Below are positions 44,023 through 56,959 of a stretch of 64,000 nucleotides of DNA, in pieces. The notes beneath the pieces are model-generated. The model saw only the letters and a list, made by a program, of their open reading frames with translations, made no database searches and was not told the DNA's origin. The position numbers and the translations under genes were made by a program. The stretch is from Punctularia strigosozonata HHB-11173 SS5. Taxonomy: Eukaryota; Basidiomycota; Agaricomycetes; Corticiales; Punctulariaceae. The first letter of the stretch is position 1, and each line of letters starts with the position of its first letter. The DNA is taken from the NCBI RefSeq assembly GCF_000264995.1, contig NW_006767441.1, forward strand, positions 98,227 through 162,226, given 5' to 3'.

Positions 44023-44809
44023 TCAAGCATCCAACTCCGGCAAGCCGAGCCACGATCCGATCTTCCCCCAGATGCTGGCTTGCTCACTGCGCCACTCGTC
44101 TTTAACCGTCTGTACGGGTGCTTGCAGGTCAGGTCAGCATGTTGTGGCAAGTGGTAATCATACTTGCCTGTTGACAGTCTCCGCATACGGCTCTGCTGGA
44201 CCAGTCCGCGTCTATCCACGTCTGCAAGGTCTCCAGTGGTCTGCTCAGACCATCGGCAGCCATCGCTGGCAGCATGGTTCTTCAGTCTCCGTTGCAGCAG
44301 GATTATCATTACGGAGTGTACCTTCGGGTATGACAGTCGTCATCCAGCTCTCCGCGAGCGCATCCGTACAGTTCATGTGCGCCCCCGCCGGCGCCTGGAA
44401 CAGCAGCGGCGAGAAATGCGTATGCAACGCGTCCAGGAGGCTACGTGCGCGTGTGCTGTCTTCTTTCGAGACCGTCCATCGTGCCTTGGCTTCACCGACA
44501 TTATCTGGCTTTCCCTCTTCAAAGTGATGGGTCGTCACGTAAGAGTAAAACAGCCCTTTCTGGATCTAAGCCAGCCAGCAGCGACCTGCAGCGATTCATC
44601 AGGCGATCTATATGTATGAGGTGGACGATACGCACCCCGCGTATGTCGTGCGCTCTTGCCCAAGCGAGGGTCCGTGCGATGTCCCCGTCCGTGAGCTGAA
44701 TGGCATCGACGCCGTATAGGGGTGGCGGGCTAGGCCCACGAGCGAATACCGCCTCTAGAGACGAGACGATGGATGGCGCAGGTTGATCTGGGAGGTCCTG
44801 ATGGAGCAT
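44023..44809 (-). CDS. Unidentified conserved-looking protein
   Basis: Real coding signal without a recognised family. It begins MLHQDLPDQPAPSIVSSLEA and continues LYGVDAIQLTDGDIARTLAW, HDIRGVRIVHLIHIDRLMNR and LDPERAVLLLRDDPS. After an intron it reads EEGKPDNVGEAKARWTVSKE, LLDALHTHFSPLLFQAPAGA and HMNCTDALAESWMTTVIPEG. The last exons end LETLQTWIDADWSSRA and SIWGKIGSWLGLPELDA before the TGA at 44023-44025. No signal peptide or membrane segment. The product is soluble, about 220 residues. Conserved-looking blocks (APAGAHMNCTDALAE) suggest an enzyme-like or structural fold, but no function is assigned. Confidence 0.6.
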
Positions 44810-45635
44810 GACAGAGATACATGCATTTCCTGCATATTCTAGGGAAAGGTCTCGCGATATCTCGTGTGGCCGTTCATCATGTCACTATCCGAATCACAGC
44901 GTCTTACATAGACCGCTTTCATAAGATATGAGAATGCAGCATTAGCACCGTCGGTCCTCGTGTCCTCGTTTCATTGAAACCCCAACAGAAATCACATAAG
45001 AATACGGTACATGCGAGGGTTTGTAGGCAAATCGTATCAGACAGGATACTTGATACCATTACACCATGCCTTACGCAAGTCACCTCAGTCAGGATCCCTG
45101 TCGCGTCAGCATCCCCATAGAGCGACAGTGAATGTAGACAGTCCGTGATTACCCTCCACCCAGTTTCTGTCGGCAAACGTTAGTCATACGCTTGAGCGCA
45201 TCTCGATGAGCTGGACGGACAAAATCTTATACACGTTCAGGGCGCCTCGATATTGATATTCGGCGTGAGATGCCAGCGGCTTGTCTCCTAAACCTATTCA
45301 TAGGCACGTTTGTTGATTGGAACACACCTTACGATCATGCAGGATATTGATATAAGACCATCGAAGAGATGACCAACCGTACAGCATACAAACGTAGCCA
45401 GGAACATGGAGAAAGAGGTTCCGCACCATGATGCAGTATGGAACATGTTTAGCTGATAGTCACAGGCGTGAGCGTCTGGACATGGAGACCAGTGATGACG
45501 ATGGACGGGACGGACTGATGATAGCCGCTTCGCCACGCTGATCCACCCCAGCTATACGATCTCCCCACTTCTCCGGACCTAGCAACATCAAACGTGGGCT
45601 GAGAACAGGGAGGAACTAACGGCAGAGCCGATGGC
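44810..45635. other. Intergenic region
   Basis: About 825 bp, relatively AT-rich, between two genes on the same strand. Only short frames with poor composition are seen. Confidence 0.55.
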
Positions 45636-47054
45636 CTAAAGGAAGTCTTCTGCCCTTGCCCGCTTCTTGCCGCGAGACTCTTCGTGAGCAGCACCGTCGA
45701 CATCCGCAGCATTCTCCTTGTTGAAGTAGTACTTCGGATGATTCGCTCGTTGTTCGTCCTGTGCGTGTGAACATCAGTAATTATACGAAGCTACGAGTAT
45801 TTATTGTTCATACCGGTGAGAAGTTGGGATCTCTCCACTTCAAGTCCGTCGGCTTCTTGAACTCGGGCAAGGTCTGAGCTAACGCGGGGTTGGGAAGCGT
45901 CAATTGTGCCGGAGGAGCAGGTGGGGCAGCAGAGGGTGAGGGTGCCTTGGGCGCATGTGCGCTAGCGGCCGGAACGAACGTCGGTGCTGAAGGCGGCGGC
46001 GGTCTTGGGGGCGTGGCAGCGTTCGGCGGGGAGAACGGAGGACCGATGCCTGGAGGCAGCACACCAGGCGGCGGGGGCATAACGCCTGGCGGCAAGGGGA
46101 AGGGTGGCGCACCGGGGGGTAGCATCCCTGGTGGTGGCATGCCAGGAGGGAGAGGGAAACCGGGGGGCGGGCTCATGCTAGGATAACCGGGTTAGCATTG
46201 AGTTCCAGACTACAGCGACTCAACATACCCTGGTGGCAGTGGGGGCATCCCTGGCAGAGGGAACGGCGGAGGGAATGGAGGCTGTCCTGGCATGAACCCT
46301 GGGGGAGGCATTCCAGGAGGTAACATTGGAGGCATTCCAGGTAAACCGGGAGGAGGCGAGGCTCCTGGTGGGGGAATAGGCACCGCCGGCGCTGCCGGAA
46401 CAGCGTATGTCTGAGGAGCAGCATTGTAAACCGCCTCTGAGGTGGTCGGGGCCGACGAGGTATCGTTGTTGGCGCCCATTAATGCTTTGTGCGCCTCCAG
46501 CTGAGCACGCAGTTCCTCCTCAGTCAGTGGTCGATGCTCAATCTTCGGTTTCTTGGCCTGCGGTTGGGATATAGTACCGGCAGCCAATCCCAGTTCAATC
46601 TCCTTCCGGCGCTTGTAGTCCGCCACATCAGGCGCCGGGATACCCTCCATGCCGAAAATCTCAACCTCGTATCCGTCTCTTCCTGGTAGCGCATTTTCTA
46701 TGCGAGGAAGCCTGTCGAACCTTCAGGATGGATACCCAAGGCGCGCAGGACAAGCGACTCACTGGTCTGGCTCGAGTTTATGGACCTGTTGTATATGCAC
46801 TGCCAATCCTCCAGCGGTGTTGAGACGCCTAGGACACATTCCACATTTGAAGTGCTTTGCCTTTTGATGCTGCATGAGAACTGTAACGGTGTCAGGATGA
46901 ACGTCGTCATCGTGCAACAGGGCAAAACGTACCCTTCTCATCCTCGAACTCCCGCTCACAGTACCAGCACCAGGGGCGGATGACCTAGTCCTGTGAGTCA
47001 CAGATGCAAGGAAATAGGCAAGGGAACATACAGCCTTGTTCTTCTTCTTGGCCA
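45636..47054 (-). CDS. BuGZ/ZNF207-like C2H2 zinc-finger protein
   Basis: Homologue of the BuGZ family, which in animals binds Bub3 and microtubules and associates with spliceosomes. The first exon encodes only MAKKKNKA. The second rebuilds the first finger, [14 protein letters not shown], followed by the [20 protein letters not shown] finger and [15 protein letters not shown]. The family-specific linker [20 protein letters not shown] follows. The rest, about 250 residues, is very Pro/Gly/Met-rich low complexity. This fits the phase-separating disordered region of the animal protein. The C-terminus is [10 protein letters not shown] before the stop at 45636-45638. I could not see a clear Bub3-binding GLEBS motif. 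Confidence 0.82.
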
Positions 47055-47300
47055 TTTTTTGCGTGTATGCGGTGGGGGACGCGGTCGCTGGAAGAGAGGC
47101 TCGGCCGTTTAGACTCACGCCCAGTCGAGCGATACTTCTTGCAAAATTTCCCACGTATGCCCCTATATTTCTCGCTTTCAACCTGAGTCTTCGGAGGTGC
47201 GTAGCGTCACTTCAATATTGATATTAATAAAGCACACCCACTCACCTTTCTTCAGAATCCGTGCGCGTACGACGGGCGTCGATTCCTACCATTACTGCCG

Positions 47301-48407
47301 ATGGAGCAATCCGCATCTCCATCGGTCAGTCCCGTAGTAATCCGGGCAGAACCCTGGTTTGACGATGGTTAGTAACGAAGGACGAAAAACGCTCTGTATT
47401 ACATTATTGACAGGATCTCCGGTACTGTATTTAGGAAATATTATCGTACGCGCAGGTGTTCCAGGAGGTGGGACCGTGCAGGAGTTCCGGTTCTACCGTG
47501 GCATGCTGGCTAGGCAGTCGGATGTGTTACACGACATGTTTCGACTGGCACATCCTTCAGAGAACGAGACCGGGAGCGTTCCCACAGTTCCTTTATATGA
47601 TGAACCGGACGATGTCGGGCATGTCCTGTGGGCCCTTTCCGCCAGACGGTCAGCATTCCTACATCTTTCGCCTGCAATGATCGAGCGGAACTGAGTACCC
47701 GGTATACTTCATACAGAAACTTCGTCACCAATGGATTTGCGTATGAGTTTTCCCGCATACGCGGGATCCTACGCATTGCGACGAAGTACCAGATGCACGA
47801 GCTGCGCGAGGATGCCATTATCGTTCTTAAACGCCAGATTCCCACATCGTACTCGGATTGTTTCCCCGTGGTCAGCCAGAGACTAGAGACAGTGGGTAGC
47901 CACCCAGATCAATTTTGGCTCGTTATACAGCCTCAGCAAGGTTTGGCCATCGACATGGAGATACCAATTCTCCTCCCATTCGCATATTACCTCTGCATTT
48001 CCTCCCCGAACGCCATGGTCAACATACTCGACGGAGCACCCAGGGATGATGGCCAGGGCGTCGCTTTGCTACCGCCGAATGCACAGCGCGCTACGCTTCT
48101 CGGCCGAGAAAAGTTGCTATGCGAGCAGCGAGATTGGTTCACTCATTGGGGTCGAGAACAAGTTCCCGATTGCGCGAGACAAGTGGCCTGTACGGAGGCG
48201 AGGCTGTCCTACAGTGTCACACTGACCCTGGCGCGCGAAGTGCTGATCTTGCGGCCGTGGTGGCTCGGTTCTGCCGGAGGCGTGTTATGCCAGGTCTGTG
48301 CGTCCGCCACCTCGAGGAAGTGGACGGGTTTTCAACGCACTACATGGCAATCTCTCCCGGAAACGTTTGGACTCCCTTCATGGAACGAGCTGTCCACCAA
48401 ACTCTGA
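47301..48407 (+). CDS. BTB/POZ domain protein
   Basis: Member of the expanded mushroom BTB family, likely Cullin-3 adaptors or protein-protein interaction modules. The start at 47301 (MEQSASPSVSPVVIRAEPWF) leads into WFDDG, joined by a GTTAGT..TTTAG intron to NIIVRA. The BTB core follows: FRFYRGMLARQSDVLHDMFR and YDEPDDVGHVLWAL. A second intron (GTCAGC..ACTGAG) leads to RIRGILRIATKYQMHELRED. The C-terminal half ends with WQSLPETFGLPSWNEL, the usual family ending, before the stop at 48405-48407. A GVPGGGTVQ insertion before the core is unusual. The damaged relative lies at 32306. Confidence 0.8.
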
Positions 48408-48520
48408 TTCTGAGTACGCGAACTCCCCTTGCCTCTGCAACCGAACAAGGAATCTGACTAACAAGAGTCGCCAGAGGTAACTTATCAGCGTTGAAGATCC
48501 AGATTGGCCGAGTTTTTCAG

Positions 48521-48624
48521 TGGAAACATATTCTATAGATCACATAGTGTGTACAGCACGGATACGGCATGAATGGAAACATATTCTATAGATCACATAG
48601 TGTGTACAGCACGGATACGGCATG
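48521..48624. repeat. 53-bp direct tandem duplication
   Basis: Copy 1 is 48521-48573 and copy 2 is 48574-48624. Both begin TGGAAACATATTCTATAGAT and end GATACGGCATG, with no difference seen. They lie in the 3' region between two convergent genes. Confidence 0.85.
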
Positions 48625-48655
48625 CGCTTAATCTACTTCTATCGACACTTCAAAT

Positions 48656-50185
48656 TCATGTGCTCGCACCCTGGATCTCCCGTAGCGCACTTAACAACAC
48701 CTTGCGGCGCTCGCGAGTGTCGAAGACCATCGCGTGATCGAGGCCCTTCATGTAGTACACGTCCAGGCCACCTCCAGGTTGACTCCAGCGCGCCGTCGGC
48801 TCGTCCTCTCCCGTCAGATACCTCCACACCTCGGGCGCATCCACGATCTGGTCCTGCCCGCTGAGCACAACCGCGACGCGCCTCCCCGCCTTCACGCACT
48901 CCGCCAGGTCCTCCTTGAACAGCACGCTCTGGGACCAGAAAAAGTGGCGGGCGAGGGCGCGGGCGATGTCCGGGTCGCGGCTGGCGAAGTACCAGAGCAG
49001 CCACTCGTTGGCGTCGCGCGGGGCGCGGTAGACGAAGTTGTAGGCGACGCTCGGGAGGTGGAGGAGGAAGGGGATGGGGTCGATGAGGAGCGCGCCGGCG
49101 ACGAGCGGGGCGTAGGCGGGGGCGCGGAGGAGGTGCGCGGTGAGGACGGTGCCGAAGGAGTGCGAGGCGACGGTCGCGCGGGGGAGGCCGTGCGAGGCGA
49201 GGATGGAGGAGATGGAGGAGAGCATGGCCGAGCGCGAAAGGAGCGGGTCAGTGATGCGCATGCTGATGGGGAGGATTTCGAGCGCGAGGATGCCGACGTC
49301 CGGGTCGGCACGAAGGAGATCGCGGAAGAAGGGGAGGTAAGGCCAGAGGCCGATGCCGAGCCCGTGTATGAAGAGGATGGGCGGCTTGCTTGACGAGCGG
49401 TGTGGGCGGTACCAGTGCGGAAGGTGGGGGACCGGAGAAGGGCGAGAGAAGATGGTGAGCGGGCGGGGCGGGAAGACGTTGAACCAGGGCGTGGAGTCAT
49501 GGTGCTGGAAACCGAGCAGGCGCATCGCGATCGCCGTGATGGTGTCCATCAGAGAAACGATCTACCCGTTCGTAAGCGCTAGTATACTTGGATACGAGCT
49601 ACCGGGACTTACAGCGTACCACAGCAGCGGGCGGTGGAGGCTGACGACGGGGTCAAGGGTGACCTTCAAGCTGCTGACGTGCGGGCTTCGGCCGGGTTCC
49701 AGCTTGCGGCCGATAATAGTCTCGAGCTTCTGCACATAACCGTCGAGCTCGTCCTGCCATTCCTCACGGTAGTCTTTGCGGTCGGAGGAGAAAATGGCCC
49801 AGAGGAACCAGTCCTCGGCATCTTCGCGCTTGAGCTCGGACAAGCGGGGCATGAACCATCCCGAGACGGCATGGGAGTCTTTGATGATGCTGAAGCAGCG
49901 CTCGAAGAGGGCTTCGCGCTCTTCTCTGGGAGGCAAAGGCGGGTGGGTCGCGGCCTGGATGGGATCAGCGGAAGCACGGCGTCGGGCTCGGGATGTGCGC
50001 ACCTCTTGCAATCGTGTCTGGCGCGGCAGGTAGACCAGGAGCCAGAAGGCGGCTTCCGCGCACGCGTAAAGCGCTAGCCATCGGGACCAGAGGAGGCTGC
50101 GTGCATAGCAGCTCGCGACGACGTAGAGGACGCTGAGCGGGGCCAGGAGGCGGAGAGATGCGATGGCGACTCTGATGAAGATCAA
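48656..50185 (-). CDS. Alpha/beta-hydrolase with N-terminal membrane segments
   Basis: Two exons: 50185 down to about 49613, and about 49564 down to 48656, joined by a GTAAGT..GGTAG intron at LLWYA|IVSLMDTI. The first ~60 residues carry two hydrophobic segments (LRLLAPLSVLYVVASCYA and WLALYACAEAAFWLLVYLP), so the protein is probably membrane-anchored. The hydrolase core has the oxyanion turn FIHGLGIGLW, the nucleophile elbow ATVASHSFGTVL, the acid region VVLSGQDQIVDAPEVW and the catalytic His in MKGLDHAMVFDTRERR. The elbow is S-H-S-F-G, with Ser in place of the usual first Gly. Product about 500 residues. Likely a lipase or esterase of unknown substrate. Confidence 0.83.
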
Positions 50186-50458
50186 TTCCGGGATGCTACA
50201 GAAACGGTGGGTGAGCGTACCGGGCGACGGCCGAGGGTTGGAACGGGCCGTTTACCTCTTGCCAATCATCCCTGCGTCGATGTCGGCTGCAGTGATTCCA
50301 GTGGGCATGTGATCGGACGGAGCGTGTGACTTGCGGATGAAGGGCGCCAGATGCGGACGCCCGTCACACTCTCGCAGGACTCCCGCCCTCGGAGTCGTAA
50401 CCGTTACTGGTCGCCGTCACTCCGCCGTAACGGTGTAGCGCGCCCCCCCAAAGGACCG

Positions 50459-51873
50459 ATGGATCACACCAACCTCGTCCAGAGCGTCGTCGCTGCCGCC
50501 TCCATCGCCAGCTCGTCCGCCGCTCATTCCCGCGGCGTCAAGCGCTCCCGCGAGAACGAGACCCCCGCCCAACGCCAGAAGCGCGAGAAGGCCGCCGAAC
50601 GACAGCGCCGCAAGCGCGAGCGCGACAGGCTCGCCGCCCTCGGCGTCTACATCGACAACTCCCCCGCCCGCGGCCGTGCAGAAAACCCGGTGGTGGTCGA
50701 TGCGCCCGTCAATGGACGTCCCCCGCCCCCTCCCAGATACCCGCCACAACCTGCACACCCGCCGCCTCAAGCGCACCCGCCACCCCAAGCTCACCTGCAA
50801 CCTCAACCCCATCTTCAGCAACCTCCACCTCAAGCACACCTGCAGCAGCAGCAGCACCCGCAACCGCAACATGTCGTGACCGCGCCTCCGCAGCCGCCAC
50901 CACCCCCGGCACCCCAGGCGGTCCAGCCCCCTAACCCGACGACCCCTCAGGGGCATGCCGCCAGTTTCGCGCAAGACGTGTCGCCCGAGGAGCTCGCGCG
51001 GCGCGAGCGCGTGCGCACCGCCGCCAGGGAGCGCCAGAGGAAGCATCGAGCGCTTGTCAAAGCCCGCAAGCTGCAGGAGCTCGGGTACGACATGGGCAAC
51101 CCGACCACGGCGGACGACGTCCAATACCACCTCAACCCCGATGGGACGTACCAGCAGGTCTTCCCTCCTCCCGAGCACGAGCAGCAGCAGCAACAGCAGC
51201 CGCCTCCTCCAGCCCCGCCTCCACCCCAGCCGCAACAACAGCCGCAGCAGCAGCAGCAGCAACAACAGCAACAGCAACAGCAACAGCCGCCTCCTCCGCC
51301 GCCACCGATGATTCAAGAGCCTCCGGTCCCCGAAGTGCCAAACAGTCAAACGGGCGGGCAGACCTTCGCCCAAATGCTGCTCCTGTCGTTTTCCTGCGCG
51401 CCACTCCTGAAGCAGCACGTCCTCCGCACCCTCTCCATGACGACCGAAGAGCTTGCCTCGCTCGAGCCCGTCATCGCCCACGCCTGGGACAAATGGGACG
51501 CAGAGGTGAGGTTCCCATCCCCGTCGAACGTGGCGATCCGCCGTTGATCAGAACGATCGCGTCACCCCAGCGTCGCTACCGCTTCGGCCCCGACCCGGGC
51601 AGCGTCTCCACCTACGACGCCCAACAGGCGTACGCCGCGCAGGCCCACGTTCAAGCCCACGCGCAGGCTCACGCCGAGTCCGCGTCCGCCGCCGCAGGGC
51701 CGAACGAGTTTCGCGCGCGCTTCCACCGCCCGCTCACGGCGCCCTCGCCGTTCCAACAGCTGACCGCGAATAGCGCCCCCTCCGCCGGCCCCGAATCTGA
51801 GGCGCTTGACCCGCACCTCGCGGCCGAGCTCGCTCGTGGCGAGGCGGAGGGCGTGGCGAAGAAGCTGCGCTAG
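50459..51873 (+). CDS. PolyQ/polyP-rich nuclear-type protein with two basic blocks
   Basis: The start at 50459 (MDHTNLVQSVVAAASIASSS) is preferred because the upstream 36 codons are Arg-rich and less protein-like. A first basic block reads RQKREKAAERQRRKRERDRL ending LAALGVYID. A second reads RRERVRTAARERQRKHRALV ending LQELGYDMG. The two look like copies of one module, each resembling a bZIP-like basic region without a leucine zipper. Between and after them lie long Pro/Gln/His runs. A globular helical segment follows (FAQMLLLSFSCAPLLKQHVL, MTTEELASLEPVIAHAWDKW). A GTGAGG..CCCAG intron at about 51507-51570 joins WDAE to RRYRFGPDPG. It ends at 51873. Likely a regulator; family not named. Confidence 0.72.
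51181..51300. repeat. CAG/CAA-rich polyglutamine repeat
   Basis: Imperfect CAG/CAA triplets inside the preceding gene, encoding runs of up to 14 Gln broken by Pro. Length variation between strains is likely. Confidence 0.8.
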
Positions 51874-52731
51874 TACCCATCCTTCTTGGTCTCCCTACAT
51901 TCCCCTCCTTGAACTCACGGCGCTGGTCCCATATCGTCATCATCAAACAATTAAATTGTACTTACGACGTGTATTCTGCATCCTCCCCTCCCGAAGTTCT
52001 TCTCATGTGTAACGATAACATATCGCGCCCTTCCGTTCGACACTGGCAGACGCCGGTCGATGTAGCTCTTGGGACCACGCATGATCTTACATCATACAAC
52101 GTCGTAATTCATGCATATATGCGCGATTTTGTCCTCGCAACGTCGTCCAAAGGCGTATTGTATAGTACATGCAAGAGTATCGTCAGGTTACACCTCCGCG
52201 GACTTCAGCTTCTCGATGCATTTGTAGATCACCCCCAGCGCAATAAGCTGCCAAGCTGTTGGCCCAAACTCGGTCCGCTTCGCGACGATTCAGCAACGAT
52301 GCCGCGCAAGTCGATTGCTCGGCACATTGGACTGCTCCTCGGTGTTGGGCGACTTCGTGTCGATACACATCTGACGGCGCACGCTCGTCGGACTGTGTTC
52401 CTTTATGGCCAAACCATGTACTCAACTGGCGATGATGCTTCGTGAGAGATGTAGATGACGCTGGTCAACAACGCGGTGCATGAACAAGAGGGCCAGATGC
52501 GCAGGCTAATGTCCTGATAGCGGACTGGGTGCCTTCCCGAAAACATCACAGGGAAGCTCTAAAACTGGTGTTTCGGTGGGAGCGAATATCAGCACTTCAT
52601 CGAATAGACGATATTGGAACGGCATGATCATGCACTATCCGCGCACACACACACTCGGATCGCTTTCCAATCACGCATTAATCTATAGCCCAAGGCAATG
52701 GGAATAGCATAACATCACAAGCGCGCGAGCG
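51874..52731. other. Convergent 3' intergenic region
   Basis: About 860 bp between two convergent genes; no supported gene. A plus-strand frame at 51909-52445 has no recognisable content. Confidence 0.55.
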
Positions 52732-54184
52732 TCTAGTAGTAGTGAACCTGCTCGCGAAGCTGTCAGCGCTGTTCGTAGCCATCGTGATGTAGCAGGTGCT
52801 CACCTCCTCCCGCTCACGTCCACGCATGAAGGGCGGCTCGGTACCCTTGTAGTAAATATCGGTCCAGAGGTCGCTGAGCGGCGGCTCGGGCGACGCCTTG
52901 GCCTCCTCGACGGACTTGTCAACGGTAGCCTTTGCCTCCTTGTCGATTTTCTGATAAAGCATGAATATCAGCACGACTTGATCTCCACTTATGGCGTACC
53001 TTGAGATCGTCCTCGGTCGCGAGACCCCACTCCTCGATGTAGCGCATAAGGCCGCGGATCGGGTCCTGTGTGCTCCGCATGCGCTGGATCTCCTCGCGAG
53101 TACGGTAGGTGGTGCCCGGGTCGGACATGGAGTGGCCGCCGTAGCGGTAGGTGACAAACTCGACGAGGAGCGGGCCCTTGCCGGAGAGCGCCCACTCGCG
53201 CGCGTAGCGCACACCCTGGAGGACGGCGATGATGTCCATGCCGTTCACCTGCAGACCGGGGATCTTGTCGCCGCGGGTGAAGTAGGCGGTGTTGGACGAG
53301 GAGCGCTCGGCGGAGGTACCCATGCCGTACTTGTTGTTCTCGCAGACGAAGACGCAAGGCAGGTCCCAGAGCTTAGCCTGCAAGCGCGAACGGTCAGCAT
53401 CGTCAGATGACGCGCGAGAGCGGCCGGTGAAATAACGAACCATGTTGAACGCCTCGAACACCTGGCCCTGGTTGCTAGCACCGTCACCGTACATCGCGAA
53501 CGTGACCTCCTTCTTGCCGAGGTACTTCTGCGCGAACGAAATGCCGGCGCCGAGGGGAACCTGCGCGCCGACGATACCGTTACCGCCGAAGAAACTCTTG
53601 GTGAAGATGTGCATCGATCCACCCTTGCCGTGCGACATGCCGGCCTGGCGACCAAGCAGCTCGGCGAGCACACCGGTGATGGAGCCGCCGCGGAGGACGG
53701 CGAAGGGGTGGCAACGGTAGGAGGTGATGACCTTGTCATCCGGGGTGATACCGTGCTCAAGGCCTACGGAAACAGCTTCCTGTACGCGCCAACCGCTGAA
53801 TTAGCGTGCGTCAGACAGATCCACGGGAAACGATGAACGTACCTGTCCGATAGCAAGATGGCAGAAGCCACGGATGAGCTTTGCCTTGTAAAGCGCGTCG
53901 GCGGCCATCTCCATGCGACGCATGGTCGTCATCTGGCTGTACATCTTGAGCAGGCCATCCTTCGTGACCTCGACCTCGAGACTGGGCGCATCCAAGTTGT
54001 GGGCGTGGAACGAGTCGTCGTGGAGCCGGACCTTGAACGGCTCAGAATGGGCCGGCTCCGAGATGGGCGTCGTGCTGTCGGCGGCGGTCTGGAGACCACG
54101 GGCAAGGACGGAAGCGGAGCGGGGAGCACGGACGGCGGCGCGCGCGAGGGCGGGGCGTATGCGAGCCAGCGCCGAGGCAGACAT
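52732..54184 (-). CDS. PDA1: Pyruvate dehydrogenase E1 component subunit alpha, mitochondrial
   Basis: Thiamine-diphosphate subunit of the mitochondrial pyruvate dehydrogenase complex. The start at 54184 gives a typical presequence ([20 protein letters not shown], then [11 protein letters not shown]). Landmarks: [40 protein letters not shown]; the ThDP motif [38 protein letters not shown]; and the phosphorylation loop [20 protein letters not shown], whose Ser residues are targets of PDH kinase in other eukaryotes. The last intron (GTGAGC..GAGCAG) leaves EVHYY before the TAG at 52732-52734. Length of about 405 residues is normal. Confidence 0.95.
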
Positions 54185-56653
<2,469 letters not shown>

Positions 56654-56959
56654 AAAATTCAAAAGCAGCTTGTAAAACTAGAGTTTTGAATCAGCCGCAA
56701 GAACAATGTTTCGAACACCTTCGCATCGGTCGGTCGTGCCCAAAAACTCACAAGGAACATCAGTGCTTGCAAGTGTATAGTTATGTACAAACTGCTAGGA
56801 TGAGCGGAAAACACGACAGCGGACGACTATGATACAAGGATATGCAGCAACTAGATATACAGCACGATGCGATACTGAACTGCGACCGCGTAGTCCATGA
56901 TCCCTGCGAGCAAGCCAAACAAGAAAAACGCAACCCAGGATTTCATCGACGGCAAGATA
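56654..56959. other. Convergent 3' intergenic region
   Basis: 306 bp, AT-richer than the genes around it; nothing seen. Confidence 0.55.

Noticed and set aside
48119-48457. Alternative reading frame at the 3' end of the BTB gene
   Set aside because: The other frame ends with the usual BTB-family motif WQSLPETFGLPSWNEL, so the stop at 48407 is preferred.
50417-51481. 354-codon minus-strand frame opposite the polyQ gene
   Set aside because: Leu/Arg-rich mirror of CAG/CCG repeats; no domain and no start context.
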